From: CAYNHF01 sp964397045 | GTDB lineage: Bacteria; Actinomycetota; Acidimicrobiia; Spongiisociales; UBA5794 | Assembly (NCBI GenBank): GCA_964397045.1 | Contig: CAYNHF010000034.1 | Location: 124,001 to 188,000, forward strand | Direction of reading: 5' to 3' | Length of the DNA: 64,000 bases | Shown: positions 17,380 through 26,495 of the stretch, piece by piece | Layout: the number at the start of each line of letters is the position of its first letter | Numbering within the stretch: position 1 is the stretch's first letter | Made by a program: the position numbers and the translations under genes | The notes under the pieces: model-generated | The model's database searches: none | What the model was told of the DNA's origin: nothing | What the model saw: only the letters and a program-made list of their open reading frames with translations

Positions 17380-17705
17380 CAGCCGAGCAGACCACCGAGG
17401 TCGCCGCCCCCGGCAAGTGGACCCATCTCACCGGCTGCGTCATCCGTGGCGCTGCGTAATGCCTGGTTGACGGCGGCAACCACCAGATCTCCCGCCATCT
17501 CCGGGTCATCGGGATCGAGGACCGCAGGGTCGAACCACACCGCCACCAACTCGCCGGACCCTTTGACGGTTGCCCTGACGACTCCGCCCCCGGCAGTGCC
17601 CTCATACTCCCGCGCGGCTAGGTCATCCTGCACGTCCTGCATTTGCTGTTGCATCTGTTGAGCTTGCGCCATCAGTTGGCGCATGTCTTTTGGCATTCGT
17701 CCCAT
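17379..17705 (-). CDS. YbaB/EbfC nucleoid-associated protein
   Basis: 108 residues with the family pattern: a Gln/Met-rich N-terminal helix (LMAQAQQMQQQMQDVQDDL), a central strand region with GTAGGGVVRATVKGSGELV, and a C-terminal helix with Gly-rich tail. Usually binds DNA non-specifically. Sits between dnaX and recR as in most bacteria. ATG 17705, with other in-frame ATGs at 17696 and 17684. Confidence 0.92.
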   Translation of the reverse strand: MGRMPKDMRQLMAQAQQMQQQMQDVQDDLAAREYEGTAGGGVVRATVKGSGELVAVWFDPAVLDPDDPEMAGDLVVAAVNQALRSATDDAAGEMGPLAGGGDLGGLLG

Positions 17706-17765
17706 GCCGCCAGCGTAGACGCCCTCCCGCCTAGCACCGGCGATCTGCGTGCTCCGTGTAAGCCG

Positions 17766-19589
17766 TCACTCGCTGACGACTTCACCACCCAACACGTCCA
17801 CGATCAGGTCGGCAGGATCGGCATGATCGGCGCCGCCGGCTGCCATCAAATCGTCCTTGTTCGGAGCACGTTCCGGCTCTATCGCCGCCGGGGCTTCCGG
17901 CGCTGCCGTACGGAATGCAACGCCAATCGAACCCCCGAGGACCTCAACTGCGGCGCGTTCGATGACACCGTGCAGTGCGGTGTCCTCGCGGAGTTGCTCG
18001 AGGTGGAAAGGCAGGTGCGCAGGGACCTCGAGTGTCACGAGACCCGCGGAAACCTCGGCCGGTGACGCCTCTTTGATGAGCGCGTGTCGTCGCGGGCCGT
18101 CGAGTTCACGCACCTGAGCCACGATGGCCGGCCAGGCGGTTTCAACTGTCGCGAGATCGAGGTCGGTGAGCGGGGTGCCTGCTGGCTCGGGCGCATCCGT
18201 CGCCTCGGGTGCTGCCGCGCTCGTGTCGACCGCCGACTCTGTAAGACGCGGTTGAGGCTCGGCCGCCTCTCCCTCACCGCCTTCCTCCCGAAGCGGCGTC
18301 TCGAGCGAATCGGCCTCAACTCGTTCCTCGCTCACCTGCCCAACTCCCGACCCGCTCACACTCGAGGCAGGCAACACCACTTCGCCCTCGAGCGGAACCG
18401 CAGATGGTGGTGCCATCGTGTCGCGGCCTGCCAGATCACGCACCCGCACCTCGAGCCGCCCCAACCGCGCGTCGAGCGCCGCCGAGTCCTGTGCCGTCTC
18501 GGGTCGCGTCAGCCGCAGCAGTGCCAACTCGACCACGAGGCGTTCCTCGCGCCCTTGCCGCAGTTCGTGAAGCGCATCCGCGAGGCCATCGACCGACCGC
18601 AGCACATCAGCAGGCTCGAGGACGTCGGCGTACCTACGCCACTCTTCGAGGGTATCGAGTGGCTCATCAGCCACCTCTTCGAGATTCGGGGCGTACTGAG
18701 CCAGGAACACTCCGCGAAAGAAGCCGATCGATTCGCCTACAAACCGGCGGAGGTCGGCGCCCTGTGACGACAGCTCTGCCACCAGGCTCAGCGCGGCAGG
18801 TGCGTCCTGTTCTGAGACAGCCATCGCCAGCTTCCCGAACGCATCCTTGTCTGCCAGCCCCAGTGCTCGCACCACCGTGTCGACTTCGACTGACCCTCTC
18901 CCCAGCGCCGCAACCTGTTCGAGCAAACTGAGCGCGTCTCGCACCGACCCGCGGGCGTGGCCCGCGATCACATTCAAGGCGTCTGCCTGGGGCTCGAAGC
19001 CCTCGCGCTGCGAGATCTCGGACAGGTAGTCCACCAGCACCTCCACCGGCACCGGATGAAAATCGAACCGCTGCGCCCTGCTACGAATGGTGTCGAGCAG
19101 TTTGTAGGGCTCGGTGGTCGCCAGCACGAACACCACGTGCTGCGGGGGCTCTTCCAGCGTCTTGAGCAACGCATTGCCCGCGGCTCGCGACAGCATGTGG
19201 GCTTCATCCAGGATGTAGACGCGGTGGGCGCCGCCAACAGCCGCGACCGTGCCGACGTTGACCCGGATCTCACGGATGTCTTCCACTTTGTTGTGGGAGG
19301 CAGCGTCGAGTTCGATCACGTCGAGCGACGTTCCCTCCATGATGCCCACACACGATGTGCAGACCGCGCAGGGCTCTCCATCAGCTCCGAGATCGGTGCA
19401 GTTGAGGGCCTTGGCGAGCAGCCTGGCGCTGGTGGTCTTGCCGGTACCCCGCGGCCCGGCGAACAGGTAGGCGTGGGCCACCTTCTCCTCGATGACCTCG
19501 CGGGCGAGCGTCCGGGTGACGTGATCCTGCCCGATGACCTCGCCGAACGTCTGCGGTCGATACTTGCGGTAGAGCGCCTGATACTCCAT
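17766..19589 (-). CDS. dnaX: DNA polymerase III gamma/tau subunit
   Basis: Clamp-loader ATPase, 607 residues. ATG 19589 gives the conserved start EYQALYRKYRPQTF. Walker A is GPRGTGKTT (45-53), the zinc module has Cys64, 74, 77 and 80, and Walker B is YILDEAHML near 124-132. After domain III (to about 370) comes an acidic, low-complexity linker and a C-terminal tau-like domain. I see no slippery frameshift site, so only full-length protein is expected. First gene of the dnaX-ybaB-recR operon. Confidence 0.96.
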   Translation of the reverse strand: MEYQALYRKYRPQTFGEVIGQDHVTRTLAREVIEEKVAHAYLFAGPRGTGKTTSARLLAKALNCTDLGADGEPCAVCTSCVGIMEGTSLDVIELDAASHNKVEDIREIRVNVGTVAAVGGAHRVYILDEAHMLSRAAGNALLKTLEEPPQHVVFVLATTEPYKLLDTIRSRAQRFDFHPVPVEVLVDYLSEISQREGFEPQADALNVIAGHARGSVRDALSLLEQVAALGRGSVEVDTVVRALGLADKDAFGKLAMAVSEQDAPAALSLVAELSSQGADLRRFVGESIGFFRGVFLAQYAPNLEEVADEPLDTLEEWRRYADVLEPADVLRSVDGLADALHELRQGREERLVVELALLRLTRPETAQDSAALDARLGRLEVRVRDLAGRDTMAPPSAVPLEGEVVLPASSVSGSGVGQVSEERVEADSLETPLREEGGEGEAAEPQPRLTESAVDTSAAAPEATDAPEPAGTPLTDLDLATVETAWPAIVAQVRELDGPRRHALIKEASPAEVSAGLVTLEVPAHLPFHLEQLREDTALHGVIERAAVEVLGGSIGVAFRTAAPEAPAAIEPERAPNKDDLMAAGGADHADPADLIVDVLGGEVVSE

Positions 19590-19656
19590 CTCACCGCATC
19601 GTACTCTGCGCCCGAGACGCACTTCTCTGACCGCGAGGCGGCTACGGTTGCGGCCC

Positions 19657-20226
19657 ATGCGCTTGGGAATCGACCTCGACGGCGTCGTCGCCGACTTCAA
19701 CTCCGGCTGGATGCGTCGTTACAACACGGAGTTCGAGACAAGTCTCACGCCGGACCTCGTCGTCTCCTGGGACTCCATTCCCAGCCTGACCCACTTCACA
19801 GACATGGACGAGTTCTGGCTCTGGGCGGATGGAGGGCCCGACCGCGACGGCCTGTTCCGCCATCTACCGACGTTTCCCGATGCCCTGCCGACGCTCGACG
19901 GCCTCGCCGCGGCGGGTCATCAGGTCGTGATCCTCACCACCAAGCCACCGTGGGCCGTTCACGACACCTTCGCCTGGCTCGCCGAACAGCGGGTCCCGAC
20001 CAACGAGGTGCACATCCTCGAGGCCAAGTGGTCGGTGGCGTGTGACGTGTATCTGGACGACGCTCCCTTTCAGGTCGAAGAGTTGGTGAACAGGAGGCCG
20101 GAGGCCACGGTGTGTCGATATGTCCGGCCCTGGAACACACCCATCGCGGGGGCAGAAGACGTCCTTACATGGCCAGACTTCGAAAGGGTCATTCGGCAGT
20201 TGGGCGCCGGTCAGTTTCCTGCTTAG
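19657..20226 (+). CDS. HAD-fold 5'(3')-deoxyribonucleotidase-like protein
   Basis: 189 residues. The HAD motif I is DLDGVVADF (5-13), followed by the pattern of the NT5C/5' nucleotidase group: VILTTKPPWAVHDTFAWLAE (motif II region) and DVYLDDAPFQVEEL (motif III/IV). The likely reaction is dephosphorylation of (deoxy)nucleoside monophosphates. ATG 19657 preferred; a TTG at 19648 is in frame. Divergent from dnaX. Confidence 0.75.
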   Translation: MRLGIDLDGVVADFNSGWMRRYNTEFETSLTPDLVVSWDSIPSLTHFTDMDEFWLWADGGPDRDGLFRHLPTFPDALPTLDGLAAAGHQVVILTTKPPWAVHDTFAWLAEQRVPTNEVHILEAKWSVACDVYLDDAPFQVEELVNRRPEATVCRYVRPWNTPIAGAEDVLTWPDFERVIRQLGAGQFPA

Positions 20227-20288
20227 GCTGACCCCGACAAAGCCATCATCCTCTGGATATGGCCCTCTGGAAGAGGAGTGAATCCCAT

Positions 20289-21434
20289 ATGATGCGGAAA
20301 TTGCTCATAGTGCTCGCCGTCTTCGCGCTGTTCGCAGCGGCGTGTGGCGACGACGATTCGAGCACTACGACCACCGCGGCTGCGGCGGCGACCACCACCA
20401 CAGCTGCTCCAACGACTACGACCACCGCGGCACCAACCACTACGACCACTACGGCGGCCCCGGCCCCCGACCTCGGGACGGAAGACAATCCGATAAAGGT
20501 GCTGTTCGTACCTTCGGTTGATGCGCAGGTCATCACCAGCGGCGGTGAGGTCATGGCCGAGGCGCTCAACGAAGCGACCGGTCTCGTGTTCCAGGTGGCG
20601 GTGCCAACCTCTTATGCGGCCACTGCCGAAGAGATGTGTGCGGCGCCGGAGAGCACCATCGGGTTCATTCCCGCGCTGCTCTACGTGCTCGCAACCGACC
20701 TATGTGGCGTGGATGTGTCCTTCAAGGCAATCCGCTTCGGCAACAGCGTCTACTGGGCCCAGATCCTGGTGCCTCGTGAGAGCGAGTACCAGAGCATCGA
20801 GGACCTGCAGGGCCTGACGTGGGCCTACGGTGACGCCGGTTCGACGTCCTCGTTCATGTACCCCAAGGTGCTGTGGGCAGAGAAGGGCGTCGAGTTCGCT
20901 GAGGAAGTGGAGACCGGAAGCCACAACTCCGCAGCGCTTGCCGTCTACAACGGTGAAGCGGACGTCGGTACCACGTTCTACAGCCCCTGGCTGAACCTGG
21001 CAGAAGGTGGCGAACAGTGGTCGGAGGGAATGCCTGCAGATATCCCGGACGACCTCGTCGACAGTTGTGCACTCAACGACGACGGCTCCAGGCTCTTGTG
21101 CGGCGACGTTCGTGTCCTCGACGCCAGGGCCAGCGTTCGGACCGAGGCACCGGACATCGTCCAGAAGGTGAGGATCCTCGATATCTCGCCTGCCATCCCC
21201 AACGACACGCTCTCATTCGGTTCGGAGTTCCCCGCCGAGTTGCGGACCCAAATCGAAGAAGCACTCCTCGCCTGGGTCGCCGAGTGTGACGACAACGAGG
21301 AATGCGGATGGAACCAGTCGATCGGCAGCCAGGACTTCTACGGCTGGACGTCGATCGCCAGGGCCAACGACAGCGAGTACGACATCGTGAGGGCTCTCGT
21401 GGCCGAGGTCGGATACGACCCGTCACAGGGCTAA
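20289..21434 (+). CDS. phnD: PhnD-type phosphonate/phosphite-binding lipoprotein
   Basis: 381 residues: signal peptide with lipobox FAAAC, a 35-residue Thr/Ala/Pro spacer that tethers it to the membrane, then a periplasmic-binding fold of the PhnD family, with IKVLFVPSVDAQVI, AIRFGNSVYWAQILV and LTWAYGDAGSTSSF. It captures phosphonate, phosphite or another phosphorus compound for PhnCE. ATG 20289 (or 20292) with GGAGTG upstream. A strong hairpin follows directly. Confidence 0.85.
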   Translation: MMRKLLIVLAVFALFAAACGDDDSSTTTTAAAAATTTTAAPTTTTTAAPTTTTTTAAPAPDLGTEDNPIKVLFVPSVDAQVITSGGEVMAEALNEATGLVFQVAVPTSYAATAEEMCAAPESTIGFIPALLYVLATDLCGVDVSFKAIRFGNSVYWAQILVPRESEYQSIEDLQGLTWAYGDAGSTSSFMYPKVLWAEKGVEFAEEVETGSHNSAALAVYNGEADVGTTFYSPWLNLAEGGEQWSEGMPADIPDDLVDSCALNDDGSRLLCGDVRVLDARASVRTEAPDIVQKVRILDISPAIPNDTLSFGSEFPAELRTQIEEALLAWVAECDDNEECGWNQSIGSQDFYGWTSIARANDSEYDIVRALVAEVGYDPSQG

Positions 21435-21441
21435 CAGCAGG

Positions 21442-21474
21442 GTTGGGGCCCGGGCGACACGCCCGGGCCCCAAC
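21442..21474 (+). terminator. 15-bp hairpin between phnD and phnC
   Basis: Perfect 15-base inverted repeat (left arm GTTGGGGCCCGGGCG) with an ACA loop, 7 bases after the phnD stop and 41 before phnC. There is no T run. In ABC importer operons such a hairpin usually protects the binding-protein mRNA and weakens read-through, giving more binding protein than ATPase and permease. Confidence 0.75.
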
Positions 21475-21515
21475 AACCTGATCGCGATCCTTCAACCAAT
21501 CGAGGAACTGGAGTA

Positions 21516-22268
21516 ATGCTCAAGGTCGAGCACCTCACCAAGGTCTACGACGACGGTACGGTGGCGCTCGAGGACGTCAGCTTCGAGGTCCCCGAGCAAC
21601 AGTTCCTCGCGGTGATCGGCCTCAGCGGATCCGGCAAGTCGACGCTGCTGCGGTGCATCAATCGCCTCATCGAACCCACAGAGGGCCGCATCCTGTGGAA
21701 CGACATCGACGTCACCGCGGCTACTCAGGACGAGATGCGCCGCATCCGGCGGCGCATCGGAATGGTGTTCCAGCACTTCAACCTGGTGAACCGCTCCAAG
21801 GTGATCACCAACGTCCTCTCGGGTCGGCTCGGCTACGTCAACCCCGCGCTGAGCGTCATCAACCGATTTCCCAAGAGCGCCGTCGACAAAGCCCACGAGC
21901 AGCTCGAGCGGGTGGGTCTCCAGGACAAGGCATACAACCGGGCAGACGAACTCTCCGGCGGTCAGCAACAACGAGTCGGGGTAGCCAGGGCGCTCATGCA
22001 GGATCCGGACATGGTGCTTGCGGACGAACCAGTGGCATCACTCGACCCGGTGCTGGCACACAGCATCATGCAGTACCTCGAGTACATCAACGACGAGCTC
22101 AACGTCACGGTGTTGTGCAGCCTGCACTTCCTCGACCTCGTCCACGCATACGCGGACCAGGCCATCGCGCTCAAGGACGGCCACGTCGTGTTCGAGGGCA
22201 AGCCCAGCGACATCACGGACGAGCGGTTCCAGCAGATCTACGGCAAGGAGGCGGAGCGGATTGGCTGA
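21516..22268 (+). CDS. phnC: PhnC-type ABC transporter ATPase
   Basis: 250 residues. Walker A GLSGSGKST (35-43), Q-loop region GMVFQHFNLV, ABC signature LSGGQQQRVGVARAL near 148, Walker B MVLADEPVASLDP. The sequence after the Q-loop (NVLSGRLG) is typical of PhnC. Energises import with phnE. ATG start with AACTGGAG upstream. Confidence 0.9.
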   Translation: MLKVEHLTKVYDDGTVALEDVSFEVPEQQFLAVIGLSGSGKSTLLRCINRLIEPTEGRILWNDIDVTAATQDEMRRIRRRIGMVFQHFNLVNRSKVITNVLSGRLGYVNPALSVINRFPKSAVDKAHEQLERVGLQDKAYNRADELSGGQQQRVGVARALMQDPDMVLADEPVASLDPVLAHSIMQYLEYINDELNVTVLCSLHFLDLVHAYADQAIALKDGHVVFEGKPSDITDERFQQIYGKEAERIG

Positions 22269-24249
22269 CCTCGACGTCCGCAGCGAGACCGGCGACAAGC
22301 CTCCGAGAACCCAGCCACCGGCGCCGGAGGCAGCAGCCCCTGCACGTCGCAGCCCGTGGCGTTGGCTCGTCATCGTCGGTGCGATCTTCGCTGCCGTTGT
22401 CGTCTACGCCTACGCCTTCGAGACCACGGACGTCGACCTCGACGAGATCCAGTCCGAGACCCGCCAGACGCAACTCGTCCGCATCATGCGTGCCCTGGCC
22501 CGGCCGGAGATCTTCACCTACGAGACGGTAGACACCAACATCGACGCCCAGTTCTTGAGCCCGTGCCCCGCCGGTGGCTTCACTGCGCCGGAGCCGGACA
22601 CCTCGGGGCCCTACATCGTGCTCGATCCTGCTTGTGTCGAGCCGGGAGGTTCGATCCAGGTGTCGGGTTTCAACCTGCCCACGAACACCGCAGGTGACAT
22701 CCTCTACGCAACGGACACGATCGAGATTCAGCTGGAGAAGTTCCGTACCGACACCGAAGGCAACTTCGTCGAGGTCGTCGACACCAGGGAACGGCCCAGC
22801 GACGAGCCGCAAACCATCAGGGTCGTCACCGAGTTGAGTGTGGGTTCGGTATGGACCATGCCGTGCGCCTGGCTCCCATTCTGCAGCCACACCTCGGTCG
22901 ATGCCGGCGAGATCGACGAGGCGACCGGCGAATCGATCATGGTCGACTCCCCGCGGTTCTCCAACACCACCAGGGACACCTGGGACAAGATCATCGAGAC
23001 CGTGTTCCTCGCTCTCATTGCGACCACGGTGGGCACCGTCATCGCGGTGCCGCTCAGCTTCTTCGCGGCGCGCAACCTGATGAAAGAGATCAGCGTCACG
23101 GTGACGGCATTGACGATGTCGATCCTCGGCGGGATCGTTGGCATCGGGGTCGGACTGTGGGTGGCGCGTCTCACCCGATCGGCATCCGAAAACCTGGCAG
23201 AAAGCAATCTGTTCCTGGTCGGAGCGCTGGCGCTGCTCCTGGGGGGCATGTATGTCGCCACCAAATGGGCCATCCCTGGAGACGAAGAAGACCCACCGAG
23301 TCCGGCGCTACGGACCGCGCGCATTGCGGTGATGCTGCTGGTAGCCGTGGCCGCGATTCTGTCATTGTTCCTGGTGGCGGCGATTCTGGTGTCCTTCGGC
23401 AACTGGCTCGCACCCAAGATCGGCAGGTTCGAATTCCTCGCGCTGTTCCTCACGAGCATCGGCGACATCCTCAAGCTCCTCATGGTTGCCGTGGCCACCC
23501 TGCTCACCGGTGGGGCGTTCATGCTCGCCGGCAGCCGCTTCGGCACCTGGCTGCGTGCCCGGCTTCCCGATGGGGTTGTCAAGCCGCTCAACCTGCTCCT
23601 GGCTACGGTCGCAGGCGCCACGGCTTCCCTGATTCTGGCCCAGATGGTGGCGTGGCTCTACGAGTTCAACAACCCCACGACGACCATCTGGCTGCCCATT
23701 CTCGTCGGCGCCGGTCTCGGCTTCTTCGGTGCCCTCCTGCTCTACCGCAGGCACTCGGTGGGGGTGGGCCTGACCACCTACTACGGAGCACGGACGGTGT
23801 TCAACGGGATCCGCGCAATCGAACCACTCGTCATGGTCATTATCTTCGTTGTCTGGGTCGGAATCGGTCCGTTTGCCGGAGCAATCGCCCTCGCGCTCCA
23901 CACCACCGCCGCACTCGCCAAGCTCTACTCAGAGCAGGTAGAGAGCATCAACCTCGGTCCGCTGGAAGCCGTCAAAGCGACCGGGGCTACCCGGCTGCAG
24001 ACCATCGTCTACGCAGTCGCTCCCCAAATCGTCCCGCCCTACATCTCGTTCACGATGTACCGCTGGGATATCAACGTCCGCATGTCGACGATCATCGGTT
24101 TTGCCGGCGGCGGCGGCATCGGGTTCCTGCTCCAGCAGAACATCAACCTTTTGAACTATCGGGCGGCCGCGGTACAGATGCTCGCCATCGCCATCGTCGT
24201 GGCCACGATGGACTACATCAGCTCTCGCCTGCGCGAGCGCTTCGTGTGA
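22261..24249 (+). CDS. phnE: PhnE-like permease with outer N-terminal domain and extra membrane segments
   Basis: About 662 residues, more than twice a normal PhnE (about 270). Order: cytoplasmic Pro/Ala tail (1-30), TM1 (about 34-52), a roughly 185-residue outer domain with several cysteines and an Ig-like stretch (about 55-235), then a PhnE-type core split in two: IIETVFLALIATTVGTVIAV at 244-263 and RTVFNGIRAIEPLVMVII onward near 515. Between them lie about 230 residues with additional hydrophobic segments. The EAA-like loop LGPLEAVKATGATRL is intact. TTG 22261 overlaps phnC by 8 bases. Confidence 0.8.
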   Translation: MADLDVRSETGDKPPRTQPPAPEAAAPARRSPWRWLVIVGAIFAAVVVYAYAFETTDVDLDEIQSETRQTQLVRIMRALARPEIFTYETVDTNIDAQFLSPCPAGGFTAPEPDTSGPYIVLDPACVEPGGSIQVSGFNLPTNTAGDILYATDTIEIQLEKFRTDTEGNFVEVVDTRERPSDEPQTIRVVTELSVGSVWTMPCAWLPFCSHTSVDAGEIDEATGESIMVDSPRFSNTTRDTWDKIIETVFLALIATTVGTVIAVPLSFFAARNLMKEISVTVTALTMSILGGIVGIGVGLWVARLTRSASENLAESNLFLVGALALLLGGMYVATKWAIPGDEEDPPSPALRTARIAVMLLVAVAAILSLFLVAAILVSFGNWLAPKIGRFEFLALFLTSIGDILKLLMVAVATLLTGGAFMLAGSRFGTWLRARLPDGVVKPLNLLLATVAGATASLILAQMVAWLYEFNNPTTTIWLPILVGAGLGFFGALLLYRRHSVGVGLTTYYGARTVFNGIRAIEPLVMVIIFVVWVGIGPFAGAIALALHTTAALAKLYSEQVESINLGPLEAVKATGATRLQTIVYAVAPQIVPPYISFTMYRWDINVRMSTIIGFAGGGGIGFLLQQNINLLNYRAAAVQMLAIAIVVATMDYISSRLRERFV

Positions 24250-25247
24250 CGAACTTCGTCCTGCGAACCCGGCTGCAGGCCGAGGCAGCCGAAGCGACGG
24301 CGCTGGCCCCTGGTGCGACCCGGACGGCCGATAGCCGCGGTCGCATGATCCCCGAACCGCCGGATGAATGGCGCACCCCGTTCGAGGAGGACCGTGACCG
24401 CATCATCTACACCAAGGCATTCCGTCGCCTCAAGCACAAGACCCAGGTGTTCATGAACCCCGAGGGCGACCACTACGTCACCCGACTGACGCACACCCTC
24501 AAGGTCACCCAGATCGGTCGCGCGATTGCCCGCTATCTGTCACTCAACGAAACGCTCGCCGAAGCGATTTGCCTCGGTCACGACGTGGGACACTCCCCAT
24601 TCGGCCACACCGGAGAGGAGGCGCTCTCCGAGTTCGTCGAAGGCGACTGGTTGCACTCTGACCAGTCGGTTCGCATCTTCTCGGTGTTGGAGCCCATCAA
24701 TCTCAGCTGGGAGGTCATCGACGGTGTCCGGGCTCACTCCTGGCGGGTGGAGCCTGGACCCTCGACTCCCGAGGGCATGATCGTGCGATATGCAGACAGG
24801 ATTGCCTACCTCGCCCACGATGCAGAGGACGCAATGCGGGCGGCGATCCTTCGCGAATCCGACTTCCCCCCAGAGGCGGTGGCGGCCTTCGGGGACCCTG
24901 GCAGAGAGTGGATCCGGACCATGGTTGCTTCTGTGATCGACGAGTCGATGCGAGCCGGCGTCGTCAGCATGGAGCCGGGTCTCCTGGCAGTGATGCACGA
25001 TCTGCGGGCTTTCATGTTCGAGCATGTGTATCTGCGGGCGGACATCGAACCCCAGCGTGCCAGGGCGCGCGAGATCATCCGCGATCTCGTTGGCTACTAC
25101 CTGGCCAACCCAGAAGACATCCCGGTGACGTATCGACAGAGCGATGCGACTCTGCTCACCCAGGTGATCGACCACGTGGCAGGGATGACTGATCGCTTCG
25201 CACTGCGCATGCACGACCGCCTCTTCCGCCCCCGCCTCTTCGACTGA
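24246..25247 (+). CDS. dgt: dGTPase-like HD-domain phosphohydrolase
   Basis: 333 residues. HD-domain ligands in order: TRLTHTLKVTQIGR (first His), CLGHDVGHSPFGHTG (HD pair) and YADRIAYLAHDAEDA (last Asp), typical of the Dgt group that removes tripolyphosphate from dNTPs. GTG 24246 overlaps the phnE stop (GTGA), so translation is coupled to the transporter. The same frame is open for 1.4 kb upstream inside phnE, but that part is the antiregister of a strong coding frame and is not used. Confidence 0.85.
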   Translation: MTNFVLRTRLQAEAAEATALAPGATRTADSRGRMIPEPPDEWRTPFEEDRDRIIYTKAFRRLKHKTQVFMNPEGDHYVTRLTHTLKVTQIGRAIARYLSLNETLAEAICLGHDVGHSPFGHTGEEALSEFVEGDWLHSDQSVRIFSVLEPINLSWEVIDGVRAHSWRVEPGPSTPEGMIVRYADRIAYLAHDAEDAMRAAILRESDFPPEAVAAFGDPGREWIRTMVASVIDESMRAGVVSMEPGLLAVMHDLRAFMFEHVYLRADIEPQRARAREIIRDLVGYYLANPEDIPVTYRQSDATLLTQVIDHVAGMTDRFALRMHDRLFRPRLFD

Positions 25248-25300
25248 GCACCGCCGCAGCACCCTTCCGGTAGCCGTCACCCCTTGCGTATCGTGAGGCT

Positions 25301-25789
25301 GTGAAGCGAGTCGAACCGGTGCAGGGCCAGGAGTCGGTCTGGGACTATCCGCGGCCTCCACGCGTTGAGCCGGAACCCCGCAGGGTTCGGGTGGTCCTCT
25401 TCGCTGTGACCATCGCAGAGTCTTCGGCTGCACTGCGGGTGCTCGAAACCAGCCATCCCCCAGGCATTTACGTTCCACCCGGTGATATCACCCCCGGGGT
25501 ACTACGCCCCAATCCCGCCCAATCCTTCTGCGAGTGGAAGGGACGAGCCTCATATGTGGATGGCATCATCGGCGATGCCTCTGCCGCCGCGGTGGCGTGG
25601 AGCTATCCGGACCCCACACCTGGGTTCTCGGCGTTGCGGGACTACGTCTCGTTCTACCCGGGTCGGGTCGATGAGTGCTATCTCGCAGACGAGCTGGTCA
25701 TCCCTCAAGAAGGTGACTTCTACGGCGGCTGGATCACGGGCGAGATCGTTGGCCCTTTCAAGGGTACGCCGGGGACGTGGGGCTGGTGA
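25301..25789 (+). CDS. DUF427 domain protein
   Basis: 162 residues. The DUF427 pattern is clear: VRVVLFAVTIAESSAALRVL, ETSHPPGIYVPPGDI, then FCEWKGRASYVD and YPGRVDECYL in the second half. The family is widespread in bacteria and fungi, and its function is not known. GTG start. Downstream of dgt by 53 bases, possibly co-transcribed; convergent with the next gene. Confidence 0.8.
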   Translation: MKRVEPVQGQESVWDYPRPPRVEPEPRRVRVVLFAVTIAESSAALRVLETSHPPGIYVPPGDITPGVLRPNPAQSFCEWKGRASYVDGIIGDASAAAVAWSYPDPTPGFSALRDYVSFYPGRVDECYLADELVIPQEGDFYGGWITGEIVGPFKGTPGTWGW

Positions 25790-25804
25790 CGCAAAGGACC
25801 AGCC

Positions 25805-26209
25805 TCACTGCCAGCCGGCGACCAGAATCACTGCTAGCAGTACCAGCAGGCTCCACCCGACGCTGATACGCAGATAGCGGACCGTCCACTGCCTCCAGTC
25901 CTCCGCCGTCCTCGCCAGCCGGGAACCGAGCAACCACCACAGCGGAAGCGATGTCATCGCTCCAACGAACAGGACGGTGAACCGGTCGGCTTCGATGAAC
26001 TCGATGGCAAAAACCCACGCAGTCGGAGCCGCGATGAGAAAGAGAAAGGCGCCGAGAATGGACGTCGCCGGGTCGGCGATGTCGCCTCCCTGCCGGAACC
26101 CGCCGGTCAGGGCGACCGAAATGAGAAGCAGCGGATACACCAGTCCGGCCGCCCCGCCTGCCACGGGATGCATCCCCGTCTTCCGGGTGAAACTCAGTTC
26201 CTCGCCCAC
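25805..26209 (-). CDS. Four-TM membrane protein of unknown function
   Basis: 134 residues with four hydrophobic segments (about 15-35, 48-68, 75-95 and 112-132) and a charged cytoplasmic-looking loop LARTAEDWRQWTVRYLR. No family recognised. ATG 26209, divergent from dodecin and ending 15 bases from the convergent DUF427 gene. Confidence 0.65.
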   Translation of the reverse strand: MGEELSFTRKTGMHPVAGGAAGLVYPLLLISVALTGGFRQGGDIADPATSILGAFLFLIAAPTAWVFAIEFIEADRFTVLFVGAMTSLPLWWLLGSRLARTAEDWRQWTVRYLRISVGWSLLVLLAVILVAGWQ

Positions 26210-26276
26210 GTACGCAGGCTACCGCCGCCACTCGATCCGATAGCATTCGCCGCCACCCCAGCAACAGGAGGACCCG

Positions 26277-26495
26277 TTGAACGACTACATCGAGAAGGGT
26301 GCCATCAAGGTGATCGAAGTGATCGGAGTCTCGGATGATGGGTTCGAGGATGCCGTTCGCCAGGCAGTCGCCAAAGCAGCAGAGAGCGTGAGTGGTATCA
26401 CAGGCGTGGAAGTGCAGAGCTTCAACGCCAAGGTCGAAGAAGGCCGAGTCACGCAGTTCCGGGCCAGCGTCAAGCTCGCCTTCACCGTCCGGTAG
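26277..26495 (+). CDS. Dodecin (flavin-binding)
   Basis: 72 residues matching the dodecin family: KVIEVIGVSDDGFEDAV near 11-27 and a C-terminal strand VTQFRASVKLAF. Dodecins form hollow 12-mers that bind FMN, riboflavin or CoA. TTG start is supported by a perfect AGGAGG 5 bases upstream. Confidence 0.92.
   Translation: MNDYIEKGAIKVIEVIGVSDDGFEDAVRQAVAKAAESVSGITGVEVQSFNAKVEEGRVTQFRASVKLAFTVR

Noticed and set aside
19590..19656. Possible SRP RNA gene next to dnaX
   Set aside because: The gap is only 67 bases and lacks the GGAA/GNRA tetraloop helix.
20380..20470. Thr/Ala-rich coding repeat in phnD as a possible DNA repeat element
   Set aside because: It is a normal low-complexity tether after a lipobox; similar tethers occur in btuF and the dioxygenase-like lipoprotein here.
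22851..24245. Upstream extension of the dgt frame inside phnE
   Set aside because: Out-of-register reading of the phnE gene; the Dgt family sequence begins only after GTG 24246.
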